Part shown: positions 15,042-23,713 of the stretch, piece after piece
Layout: every line of letters starts with the position of its first letter
Position numbering within the stretch: the stretch's first letter is position 1
Origin: JBGPIT01 sp041485125
GTDB lineage: Bacteria > Desulfobacterota > Binatia > UTPRO1
Assembly (NCBI GenBank): GCA_041485125.1
Contig: JBGPIT010000020.1
Span: 1 to 26,490 of the forward strand
Direction: 5' to 3'
DNA length: 26,490 nt
Program-made: the position numbers and the translations under genes
The notes under the pieces: model-generated
What the model was told of the DNA's origin: nothing
The model's input: the letters and a program-made list of their open reading frames with translations, nothing else
Database searches by the model: none

Positions 15042-15695
15042 TTACGCGGTCGAGGCGAGCGGCACGAGCCCGAGACGCGTCGCTTCGCGGTAGGTCGCGG
15101 TGCGGCTCTCCTCGCCCGCGAAGAGACGCAAGTCCTCGGGAGTGTCGACGTCGAAGCCGAGGCGCGTGCTGCGCCAGACCGCGCACGGCACGCCCGCGCG
15201 TTCCGCCGCGGCGAGGTGACGGGCGAAGCTGCGGCCGCCGAAGCACGGACCGTAGATCGACGCGGGCCGGCGGACCATCGCGTTGGTGCCGAGCCCCTCT
15301 TTCGACGGGACCACCAGGCCGCCGTGCCGAGGCGTCCGCGTGAGCAGCTCCTCGACGTCGCTCGCACGGACGAGCGGCACGTCCGAGAGCACGACGAGAA
15401 CCGCCGTCGCTCCGAGCGCGATCGCCGCCTCGGTGCCGATTGCAACCGCGCCGTTGAGCCCACGGGGCTCGTGCTCGTCGACGACGAACGCGCCGCGCGC
15501 GCGCGCGAGCGTCGCGAGCTCGGCATCGGCGGTCACTACCAAGACACGGTCGACTCCGCGCGCCGCGGTGAGCGCCGCCACCACGTCCTCGAACATCGCG
15601 CGCGCGACCGCCATCCGGTCGGCTGCGGAGAGCAGCGGCTCGAGACGGGTCTTCGCGACCTCCAACGGCTTGGCTGGGAGCAAGGCGATCGTCAC
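15042..15695 (-). CDS. cofC: 2-phospho-L-lactate (or phosphoenolpyruvate) guanylyltransferase CofC/FbiD
   Basis: 217 residues, GTG start at 15695 preceded by AGGAG seven bases upstream; a longer frame to 15785 is not needed. Recognisable segments are LLPAKPLEVAKTRLEPLLS, VLVVTADAELATLARARGA, EPRGLNGAVAIG, VLVVLSDVPLV, VPSKEGLGTNAMV and the closing LGFDVDTPEDL. The family makes the guanylylated precursor (lactyl- or enolpyruvyl-type) for the side chain of coenzyme F420. It implies F420 use in the organism, although cofD, cofE and cofG/H are not in the window. It is convergent with ygfZ and divergent from rsmD. Confidence 0.85.
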   Translation of the reverse strand: MTIALLPAKPLEVAKTRLEPLLSAADRMAVARAMFEDVVAALTAARGVDRVLVVTADAELATLARARGAFVVDEHEPRGLNGAVAIGTEAAIALGATAVLVVLSDVPLVRASDVEELLTRTPRHGGLVVPSKEGLGTNAMVRRPASIYGPCFGGRSFARHLAAAERAGVPCAVWRSTRLGFDVDTPEDLRLFAGEESRTATYREATRLGLVPLASTA

Positions 15696-15886
15696 GAGAC
15701 GTCTCCTGAACGGCGCGTTGCTGTGGCTCGGGACGGCGAGACCGGTGCGGACGCGACTCCTAGAAGGCACCCCGGGGAGAGTCAATAGAGCGGTCCGGCA
15801 CCCGTCGGCCGCACGGTGCGGTCGCGCGCGCCGGCAGCGCTGTTTCCCGTTGCGCCGAGGCTAGTGTAGCATCGCGGCTCGCATTC

Positions 15887-16462
15887 ATGCGTGTCGTTGC
15901 AGGATTGGCACGCGGGCGGCGCTTGCGCGCTCCGAAGGGGAGCGGCACGCGTCCGACCGCCGATCGCGTCAAGGAGGCCCTGTTCTCGATGCTCGAAAGT
16001 CGTGACCGTTGCGCCGGCGTGACGATCCTCGACCTCTTCGCCGGGACCGGAGGTCTCGGGATCGAGGCGCTCAGCCGTGGAGCCGGGGGAGCGGTGTTCG
16101 TCGAGTCGAACCCGAGCGCGGCGAAGACGTTGCGAGCGAACCTCGCAACCGCCGGCTTCGACGCCGAGGTGTTGGTGATGCCCGCGGCGCGCGCGATCAC
16201 CGCTCTGGGCGAGCGCGGTGCGCGATTCGACGGTGTCTTCCTCGACCCACCGTACGAGCGCGCGTGGATCCGCGACACGCTCGAGCGCCTCGATGTCGCC
16301 GGTCTGGTGCGTGACGACGGCTGGGTCGTCGTCGAGCACGGGCGTGACGAAGCACCGCCGGCGCGCGTCGGCCACCTGGTTGCGCGCGACACGCGGCGCT
16401 ACGGGGATACTCGCCTCACCTTGCTCGAGGCCGAAGGCTCGGAGGTGGCCGATGGCGCCTGA
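15887..16462 (+). CDS. rsmD: 16S rRNA (guanine-N2) methyltransferase RsmD
   Basis: 191 residues, near the usual length. The N-terminal MRVVAGLARGRRLRAPKG and GTRPTADRVKEALFSMLES are characteristic; the SAM motif is ILDLFAGTGGLGIEALSRGA, and the catalytic motif IV is DPPY (~residue 118). It methylates G966 of 16S rRNA in E. coli. It is the first gene of a three-gene operon; its end overlaps coaD by 11 bases. The ATG at 15887 has no strong ribosome site. Confidence 0.93.
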   Translation: MRVVAGLARGRRLRAPKGSGTRPTADRVKEALFSMLESRDRCAGVTILDLFAGTGGLGIEALSRGAGGAVFVESNPSAAKTLRANLATAGFDAEVLVMPAARAITALGERGARFDGVFLDPPYERAWIRDTLERLDVAGLVRDDGWVVVEHGRDEAPPARVGHLVARDTRRYGDTRLTLLEAEGSEVADGA

Positions 16463-16964
16463 CGCCGAGGTGCGCCAACCGTCGACGGCCGTCTACGCCG
16501 GATCGTTCGACCCGATCACCAATGGTCACGTCGACATCATCGAGCGGACCTTGCAGGTGTTCGAGCGCGTGATCGTGGCGGTGGCGTTCAACCCCGACAA
16601 GGACAGCGCGCTCTTCACGCCGGCCGAGCGGGTCGAGATGATCGCCGCGGAGTTCTCCCGCTACGGCGGCCGGGTGGCCGGCGACAGCTTTTCCGGGCTG
16701 CTCGTCGACTACGTCGAGCAGAAAGGCGCCAAGGTGATCGTGCGCGGTCTTCGCGCCGTTGCCGATTTCGAGTACGAGTTCCAGATGACGATGATGAACC
16801 GCCACCTGAAAGCGGATATCGAGACGATCTTCATGATGGCGGGCGAGGCCCATTTCTACACCAGCTCACGCTTGGTGAAGGAGGTCGTGATGCTCGGCGG
16901 CGACGTCGAGGGGCTCGTTCCGGACGTGGTACTGAAGAGGCTCCAAGCGAAGGTGAGACGATGA
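16452..16964 (+). CDS. coaD: phosphopantetheine adenylyltransferase
   Basis: 170 residues, normal size. It carries GSFDPITNGHVDII (nucleotidyltransferase TxGH motif), IVRGLRAVADFEYEFQM and TSSRLVKEVV, all diagnostic of CoaD. It transfers AMP from ATP to 4'-phosphopantetheine in coenzyme A synthesis. The ATG at 16452 has GGAGG a few bases upstream (16441-16445) and lies inside the end of rsmD; its stop overlaps the next start as ATGA. The order rsmD-coaD-aminotransferase is a known conserved arrangement in deltaproteobacteria such as Geobacter (recalled). Confidence 0.95.
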   Translation: MAPDAEVRQPSTAVYAGSFDPITNGHVDIIERTLQVFERVIVAVAFNPDKDSALFTPAERVEMIAAEFSRYGGRVAGDSFSGLLVDYVEQKGAKVIVRGLRAVADFEYEFQMTMMNRHLKADIETIFMMAGEAHFYTSSRLVKEVVMLGGDVEGLVPDVVLKRLQAKVRR

Positions 16965-18193
16965 CGAGCCACCCATCCAGCTCCGAACCGGTTCGACTGA
17001 GCAGCCGACTCTCCGCCGTCAAGCCGTCAGCGACGCTCGCCGTCACGGCGGCGATGGCCGAGCTGCGCCGGCAAGGAAAGGACGTCGTCGACTTCGGAAC
17101 GGGTGAGCCGGACTTCGACACGCCCGATCACATCAAGGAGGCTGCGGTGGCCGCGATCGCGGCCGGCCAGACCAAGTACACGCCGGTCGGCGGCACGCTG
17201 GAGCTGCGCCGTGCGGTCGCGACCAAGCTCGCGCGCGACAACGGCCTCGAATACGCGCCCGACGAGATCATCGCGAGCTGCGGCGGCAAGCACTCGCTCG
17301 CGACGGCGTTCATGGCGCTCTTCCAAGAAGGTGATGAGGTGCTCGTGCCGTCACCGTTCTGGGTGAGCTACGCCGACATGCTGATCCTCGCCGGCGCGAC
17401 ACCGGTGATCGTCCCGACCGAGGAGCGCGACGGCTTTCGCACGACGCCGGCGGCGCTCGACGCCGCGATCACGCCGCGCACCCGTGCGGTGATCGTCAAC
17501 AGCCCGAGCAACCCGACCGGGGCCGCGTACGATGCCGAGGCGCTGCGTGCGATCGGCGAGCTCATCCTGCGTCGGGGCCTGCTCGCGATCTCCGACGACG
17601 TCTACGAGCGACTCACCTACGGCGGGTTCGTGCAGCGCCACATCCTGGCGCTGGTCCCCGAGCTGCGCCCGCACTCGCTCGTCATCAGCTCGGTGTCGAA
17701 GACCTATGCGATGACGGGCTGGCGCCTCGGATACACTGCCGCGCCGAAGCCCGTGGTCGCCGCCATGGCGAAGCTGCAGGGACAGAGCACGAGCAACCCG
17801 TGCTCGATCACGCAAGCGGCGGCGATCGCGGCGCTCACCGGGCCGCAAGAGTGCGTCGGCGTGATGGTTGCCGAGTTCGCCAAGCGTCGCGCCTACGTCC
17901 TCGAGCGTCTCGCGGCCATTCCCGGCGTCACCTGCGCGCCGCCGCAGGGCGCGTTCTACGTGTTCCCGAACGTCGGCGCGTTCCTCGGCCGGCGCGTCGG
18001 CAAGTACATGCTGGCGTCCGCCTCCGATCTCGCCTCGTATCTGATCGCGGAGAGCGGGCTCGCCGTCGTCGCGGGCGAGGACTTCGGCGCGCCGACCAAC
18101 ATCCGGATCTCCTACGCGACGTCGATGGCGAATCTGCGCGAGGGGATGGATCGTCTCGATCGCGCGCTACGCGCGGTCGCCGCGGCGGCTTAG
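16961..18193 (+). CDS. aspC: class I aminotransferase, probable aspartate aminotransferase
   Basis: 410 residues of PLP fold type I. Motifs: GTGEPDFDTPDHIKEA; YTPVGGTLELRRAVA; PSPFWVSYADM; NSPSNPTGAAY; ISDDVYERLTYGG; the PLP lysine K247 in SVSKTYAMTGWRLGY; and the C-terminal substrate arginine in NIRISYAT. These match the subgroup I-gamma aspartate/prephenate aminotransferases of bacteria. The start ATG at 16961 overlaps coaD's stop by 4 bases. The stop overlaps the convergent Nudix gene by 4 bases. The exact amino-acid preference is inferred. Confidence 0.9.
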   Translation: MTSHPSSSEPVRLSSRLSAVKPSATLAVTAAMAELRRQGKDVVDFGTGEPDFDTPDHIKEAAVAAIAAGQTKYTPVGGTLELRRAVATKLARDNGLEYAPDEIIASCGGKHSLATAFMALFQEGDEVLVPSPFWVSYADMLILAGATPVIVPTEERDGFRTTPAALDAAITPRTRAVIVNSPSNPTGAAYDAEALRAIGELILRRGLLAISDDVYERLTYGGFVQRHILALVPELRPHSLVISSVSKTYAMTGWRLGYTAAPKPVVAAMAKLQGQSTSNPCSITQAAAIAALTGPQECVGVMVAEFAKRRAYVLERLAAIPGVTCAPPQGAFYVFPNVGAFLGRRVGKYMLASASDLASYLIAESGLAVVAGEDFGAPTNIRISYATSMANLREGMDRLDRALRAVAAAA

Positions 18194-18621
18194 CAAGGCG
18201 GCACGGCCGGCCGCTCGCCGGTGCGGCGATAGCGGAAATACTCGGCAAGAATCTGGGCGTGGTCGAACGCGAGCGGGCTCGGCAGCGAGTCTTCGCGAAA
18301 GACCGCGGCGCGCGCCGCATCGTCGCCGCCGCGCGGCTCGCCCGAGGCGCGTCCGATGTACACGACCGACAGCGTGTGGCGGCGCGGGTCGCGCCGCGGA
18401 TCGGAGTAGACGTTGAAGAGCTCGAGCAACTCGACCTCGAGTCCGGTTTCCTCGCGCGCTTCGCGGCGCGCCGCCACTTCCGCGCGCTCGCCCTCGTCGA
18501 TGAAGCCGCCGGGGAGCGCCCACCCGTGCGGCTCGAATCGCCGCTCGACGAGCACGATTGCACGCTCACCGATCTCGATGATGACGTCGACCGTCGGCGC
18601 CGGACTGCGAGGGATGCCCAT
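18190..18621 (-). CDS. Nudix hydrolase
   Basis: 143 residues. The Nudix box is complete (residues 39-61; G-x5-E-x7-REARE-ETGL), preceded by WALPGGFID. The frame is open to 18747, but the ATG at 18621 with GGAAA nearby starts just before the first strand (VDVIIEIGERAIVLVERRF), so the shorter form is chosen. The first strands and FNVYSDPRRDPRRH resemble ADP-ribose pyrophosphatase or 8-oxo-dGTP-type members. It converges with the aminotransferase (stop codons overlap) and diverges from the alcohol dehydrogenase gene. Confidence 0.88.
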   Translation of the reverse strand: MGIPRSPAPTVDVIIEIGERAIVLVERRFEPHGWALPGGFIDEGERAEVAARREAREETGLEVELLELFNVYSDPRRDPRRHTLSVVYIGRASGEPRGGDDAARAAVFREDSLPSPLAFDHAQILAEYFRYRRTGERPAVPPC

Positions 18622-18707
18622 CGCGATTTCCGTAGCAGCGTGACGTGCGCTCGCCAAATCCGTGCGATGAAAATGCGGCCGTTGTGGCGGAGTGGGACGA
18701 TTTGATT

Positions 18708-18737
18708 CGACGGTCGGCACCTGACCGAACGGTCGTC
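18708..18737. promoter_or_regulatory. possible operator with three CGGTC/GACCG units
   Basis: CGACGGTCGG, CTGACCGA and ACGGTCGT occur back to back in 30 bases. The first two form a 5-bp inverted repeat (CGGTC, 7-base spacer, GACCG), and the outer two are direct repeats. They end 3 bases before the -35 of the candidate promoter. No regulator gene is adjacent on this side. Confidence 0.35.
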
Positions 18738-18740
18738 TCC

Positions 18741-18769
18741 TTGACAATATCTACCCCCGTCACTAAACG
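18741..18769 (+). promoter_or_regulatory. candidate sigma70 promoter for the dehydrogenase genes
   Basis: A perfect -35 TTGACA (18741-18746) is followed after 17 bases by TAAACG (18764-18769; T1, A2 and A4 match). It lies 64 bases before the ATG at 18833. The -10 is poor, so help from a regulator would be plausible. Confidence 0.5.
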
Positions 18770-18832
18770 GGAACGAATTTCGTGCCCGGCACGCCCGTCG
18801 AGGGTGTCGGAGGGAAGGGGGCGCGGCGGTTC

Positions 18833-19870
18833 ATGCTGGCACATCTCCTGCTCGAACCCGGTAAGATCGCTTATCGAGAGGTTGCGACGCCGGTTCCAGG
18901 CCCGGACGATGTCGTCGTGCGCGTGTCGACCGCCCTCACTTGCGGGACCGACCTCAAAGCGTTCACGCGCGGCCATCCGAAGATGCCGATGCCGACGCTC
19001 TTCGGTCACGAGTTCGCCGGTGACATCGCACGCGCCGGCCGCAACGTACGTGGCTTCCGCGAGGGCGACGCGATCATGGCCGTTCCGACGGCGCCCTGTA
19101 AGACCTGTTACTACTGCCGCCACCGGCAGGAAAATCTCTGTACGACGATCATGGACACCATGGTCCTCGGCGCCTACGCCGAGTACGTGAAGCTCCCGGC
19201 CGCGATCGTCGAGACCAACATGTTTCCGAAGAGCGACACCTTGAGCTACGCGGAGGCCGCGTTGCTCGAACCGCTCTCCTGCGTCGTCCACGCCGTCGAG
19301 CACCTGGACGTGCGCCCCGACGATTGTGTGCTGATCATCGGCGCCGGCGCGATCAGCCTGCTGCACTTGCTGGTGCTGAAGAGCCTCGGCGTCGAGCAGG
19401 TGATCGTGCTCGGGCGCAGACAATACCGTGCGCAGGCCGCAGTCGATCTCGGCGCGCAGGTGCTGCTCGCGAACGACGCCGTCAATGCGCACGCGCAGGT
19501 GCTCGAGGCGACCGACGGTCGCGGCGCCGACGTCGTGATCGAGTGCACCGGTCAGCCGGCGGTGTGGGAGCAGGCGATTCACTACGTCCGCCGCGGCGGA
19601 ACCGTCGTGCTCTTCGGTGGTTGTCCGGCGGGTACGCGCGCGTCGTTCGACACCGCGCGCTTGCACTACGATCAGGTGACGCTGATCAGCCCGTTCCACT
19701 TCACCCCGCGCGACGTCCGCAAGGCCTACCACCTGCTCGTCGACAAGAAGATCGACGGCCGGCCGCTCATCACCGCCACGTACACGTTTCCGGAGCTCGA
19801 CCAGGTGCTCGCGCTGCTGCAGCAGGGGCACGGCATCAAGTACGCGCTCGTACCGCAGCCACTGGGCTGA
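18833..19870 (+). CDS. zinc-dependent alcohol dehydrogenase family protein (MDR)
   Basis: 345 residues. The frame extends to a GTG at 18782, but the ATG at 18833 starts at the typical N-terminus. Catalytic-zinc positions C37 (TCGTD) and H59/E60 (FGHEFAG) and the structural-zinc cysteines C89, C92, C95 and C103 are present. The Rossmann GxGxxx is LIIGAGAISLLHL (~163-175), so NAD(P)+ is expected. Family members include alcohol, sorbitol and threonine dehydrogenases; the substrate is not resolvable. It is the first of two similar genes (69 bases apart). A candidate promoter lies upstream. Confidence 0.87.
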   Translation: MLAHLLLEPGKIAYREVATPVPGPDDVVVRVSTALTCGTDLKAFTRGHPKMPMPTLFGHEFAGDIARAGRNVRGFREGDAIMAVPTAPCKTCYYCRHRQENLCTTIMDTMVLGAYAEYVKLPAAIVETNMFPKSDTLSYAEAALLEPLSCVVHAVEHLDVRPDDCVLIIGAGAISLLHLLVLKSLGVEQVIVLGRRQYRAQAAVDLGAQVLLANDAVNAHAQVLEATDGRGADVVIECTGQPAVWEQAIHYVRRGGTVVLFGGCPAGTRASFDTARLHYDQVTLISPFHFTPRDVRKAYHLLVDKKIDGRPLITATYTFPELDQVLALLQQGHGIKYALVPQPLG

Positions 19871-19939
19871 GCCTTTCCCGCCGGCCGCTGCCGTGACGTG
19901 CGGTGTGCCGGCGGGCTCCAACTCCCCCAGCGTACACCG

Positions 19940-20980
19940 ATGACACCCTCCCACATGCGCGCCGGTTGCCTCGACGAGAACCTCGCGGTGCGCGTCGTCG
20001 AGATGCCGGTGCCGGCGGTCGGCGACGGTGAGATCCTGGTGCGAACGGCCGCGTGCGGCATCTGCTCCGGCGACATCATGGGCTGGTACATGCGCCGCAA
20101 GGCGCCGCTCGTCTTCGGGCACGAGCCGGCGGGTGAGATCGTCGCGGTCGGTGCCGGCGTCCGCGACTTCACGGCCGGCGACCGGGTGTTCGTCCACCAC
20201 CATGCGCCGTGCTTCGCCTGCGCGCTCTGCGCACGCGGGGAGTTCGTGCAGTGCGCGGCGTGGCGCGACGGCCGTCTCGTGCCGGGCGGCATGGCCGAAT
20301 ACTTCGTCGTGCCGGCCGGCAACGTCCGCGGCGATACGCTCCGCCTGCCCGACGACGTCTCGTATGCGGACGCGAGCCTGGTCGAGCCGGTGGCGTGCAC
20401 GGTCAAGTCGCTGCGACGTGCCGGCGTCAGCGGCGGCGAGCGCATCGCCATCATCGGGCTCGGCATCATGGGGCAGCTGCACGTGCTCCTCGCGCGCGAT
20501 GCGGGCGCACGACAAATCATCGGGCTCGATCGCATCCCGTTCCGCCTCGCGCGCGCGCGCCAGCTCGGCGCCGACGCGGCCGTACACGTCGACGAGCGCG
20601 ATCCGGTCGAGGCGGTGCGCGAGCTCACCGGTGGGGAGCTCGCCGATGCGGTGATCGTCGGCCCGGGAAGCGTCGAGGCGATGCAGCTCGGCATCGCGCT
20701 CGCCGGTCGCGGCGCGACGGTCGTGCTCTTCACCGCCAGCCGTCCCGAGGACCGCTTGGCGGTGGCGCCGTACGACCTCTACTTCCGCGAGATCCGCCTG
20801 GTGCCGAGCTACTCCTGCGGGCCGAACGACACCCGCGACGCGCTGGCGCTGGTGAGCCGCGGCGTCGTCACCGCGGACAAGGTCGTCACGCACCGCTTTC
20901 CGCTCGCCGATTTGGCGACCGCGTACCGTACCGCCGCGGACGGCGGCGTCGCCCTCAAGACCATCGTCACGTTTCCCTGA
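19940..20980 (+). CDS. second zinc-dependent alcohol dehydrogenase family protein (MDR)
   Basis: 346 residues from the ATG at 19940; an ATG at 19955 (MRAGCLDENLAVRVVEMPVP) is an alternative, and neither has a clear ribosome site. C39, H61 and E62 (VFGHEPAGEI) and the four structural cysteines C91, C94, C97 and C105 are present, as is the nucleotide-binding IIGLGIMGQLHVLLARDAGA. HVDERDPVEAVRELT is typical of sorbitol/threonine dehydrogenase-type members. It is a paralogue of the upstream gene and probably co-transcribed with it. A strong bidirectional terminator follows. Confidence 0.87.
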   Translation: MTPSHMRAGCLDENLAVRVVEMPVPAVGDGEILVRTAACGICSGDIMGWYMRRKAPLVFGHEPAGEIVAVGAGVRDFTAGDRVFVHHHAPCFACALCARGEFVQCAAWRDGRLVPGGMAEYFVVPAGNVRGDTLRLPDDVSYADASLVEPVACTVKSLRRAGVSGGERIAIIGLGIMGQLHVLLARDAGARQIIGLDRIPFRLARARQLGADAAVHVDERDPVEAVRELTGGELADAVIVGPGSVEAMQLGIALAGRGATVVLFTASRPEDRLAVAPYDLYFREIRLVPSYSCGPNDTRDALALVSRGVVTADKVVTHRFPLADLATAYRTAADGGVALKTIVTFP

Positions 20981-21026
20981 GGTCCGTCGACGCGCGTCGA
21001 GTACGCGGGCGCCGATCTGCGGACAC

Positions 21027-21063
21027 AAAAAAGGCGGCCGTCCCGAAAGACGCCGCCCTTTTT
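21027..21063. terminator. bidirectional intrinsic terminator
   Basis: A six-base A run (21027-21032), a GC-rich stem (GGCGGC-c-GTC 21033-21042 with GACGCCGCC 21049-21057, one bulge), a 6-base loop CCGAAA and a T run (21059-21063) form a classic hairpin. Read on plus it ends the dehydrogenase operon; read on minus it ends the lipoprotein gene (stop at 21089). Confidence 0.85.
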
Positions 21064-21088
21064 GATCTCCACTCGCGCGGTGCTCGCG

Positions 21089-21346
21089 CTACTTTCTCAT
21101 GTGCTTCATGAAGATCGCTTCGGCCTTTTGTGCCGCAGCCTCAGCACGGCGAGCTGCATCTTCCACCCGTCCTGCCGCGGCTTCGGCGCGTGACGCCGCC
21201 GCTTCTGCTCGTGCTGCAGAAGCATCCGCGCGCTGAATCGACTGTGTTTCCACCTCGGTTTGTTTCTTCATGCAACCCATTCCGAGCGTCGACATCAGCA
21301 TAACGGCAGCCGCAGTTCCCACGAACGTCTTTGACGCATTCCGCAT
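21089..21346 (-). CDS. Lpp/OprI-like alanine-zipper lipoprotein
   Basis: 85 residues. A near-perfect AAGGAGGTGA precedes the ATG at 21346, so high expression is likely. A signal peptide ends in the lipobox LGMGC (Cys25). The mature part is one uninterrupted Ala-rich coiled coil (~38-78; repeats of AxRAEAAAxRAE), like the alanine zipper of E. coli Lpp or Pseudomonas OprI. The last residues are HMRK, ending in Arg-Lys as in Lpp (YRK), whose terminal Lys is bound to peptidoglycan. I infer an outer-membrane-to-peptidoglycan tether or a spacer; direct homology to Lpp is not proved. It lies downstream of groEL but is separated by 142 bases. Confidence 0.8.
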   Translation of the reverse strand: MRNASKTFVGTAAAVMLMSTLGMGCMKKQTEVETQSIQRADASAARAEAAASRAEAAAGRVEDAARRAEAAAQKAEAIFMKHMRK

Positions 21347-21488
21347 CGCTCTCACCTCCTTGAATGTCCGCCCACACAGCGTTGGCTGAACCACCGAAGT
21401 TTTTGACAGAAAACCCCCTACGTCGCAAGCACGCGACTGCTGCGGTTGCGCTCGGTCGTGGCGTATTGGCGATCGTCTCGAAGGTCGG

Positions 21489-23123
<1,635 letters not shown>

Positions 23124-23161
23124 GCAAGACTCCTTTCGTGTTTGAGGTTGAGTAAGCGGCG

Positions 23162-23189
23162 AGTGTAAGCATTCCGAATGTGGTTGCAA
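23162..23189 (-). promoter_or_regulatory. candidate groEL promoter
   Basis: On the minus strand TTGCAA (-35, plus 23184-23189) and TACACT (-10, plus 23162-23167) are 16 bases apart, each matching consensus at 4 of 6, about 39 bases before the ATG. The -10 overlaps one arm of a split inverted repeat (23161-23171 and 23223-23233). No canonical CIRCE or sigma32 element was found. Confidence 0.4.
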
Positions 23190-23333
23190 GAGCGCGCGCG
23201 CACCGCTCCAACGCGCTCTGCGTGCTTGCACTCATAGTACGCATCCGCTAGAGGAGGCGCACTTTTTCCCGCGCCTGCACCGTCCCTTGCCATCGCGGGG
23301 AGCCGAGTCCCTGGGCGCGCAGCGAGGTCCTCG

Positions 23334-23609
23334 ATGAAAGGCGGTTTGGTCGTGGCACTGCTGTTGCTCGCAGTGTCGCCGGCGCGGGCCGAGAGCGGAC
23401 GGTACACGTTCGGCGGAACAGCCGAGCAGGGTACGTTCGTCCTCGATACCCAATCCGGCCGCGTGTGGCGCTACGACCGCGTGGATGATGCGTGGTATCT
23501 GTACGACCTCGAAGCCTTGGTTCGCACCCCGCGCAGCGACGCACCGGCACGCTCGCAGCGCAACGAGGTCGAAGGGGAGCCGGGCGAACCGAAGAGGCGG
23601 CAGGAGTGA
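23334..23609 (+). CDS. small secreted protein of unknown function (91 aa)
   Basis: ATG at 23334 preceded by GAGG. The first 19 residues are a signal peptide (MKGGLVVALLLLAVSPARA, cut before ESG), so it should be periplasmic. The mature part begins with beta-like sequence (YTFGGTAEQGTFVLDTQSGR, VWRYDRVDDAWYLYDLEALV) and ends with a charged, disordered tail. The GTFVLDT.SGRVWRY segment resembles small secreted proteins of unknown role. It is divergent from groEL and 104 bases upstream of hppA. Confidence 0.7.
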   Translation: MKGGLVVALLLLAVSPARAESGRYTFGGTAEQGTFVLDTQSGRVWRYDRVDDAWYLYDLEALVRTPRSDAPARSQRNEVEGEPGEPKRRQE

Positions 23610-23713
23610 GGGCACTCGCCCTCTGTGGGACGTGACGCTGCAGCGGTAGCTGAAGCGGCCTCGCGCGCTGTGCCCAACGCGCGCGCATTTCGCATCCAAT
23701 ACGGAGAACATCG

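Noticed and set aside
18566..21028. 820-residue open frame on the minus strand opposite the two dehydrogenases
   Set aside because: Arg/Asp/His-rich composition typical of antisense frames in high-GC genes; no motif; the plus-strand frames carry full zinc-dehydrogenase motifs.
21411..21437. intrinsic terminator of groEL (GTCGC/GCGAC stem on minus)
   Set aside because: The stem is only 5 bp and the T-run is short and about 8 bases away.
23124..23333. CIRCE (HrcA) operator upstream of groEL
   Set aside because: The TTAGCACTC-N9-GAGTGCTAA arrangement is absent; the similar arms are in the wrong order and 51 bases apart.
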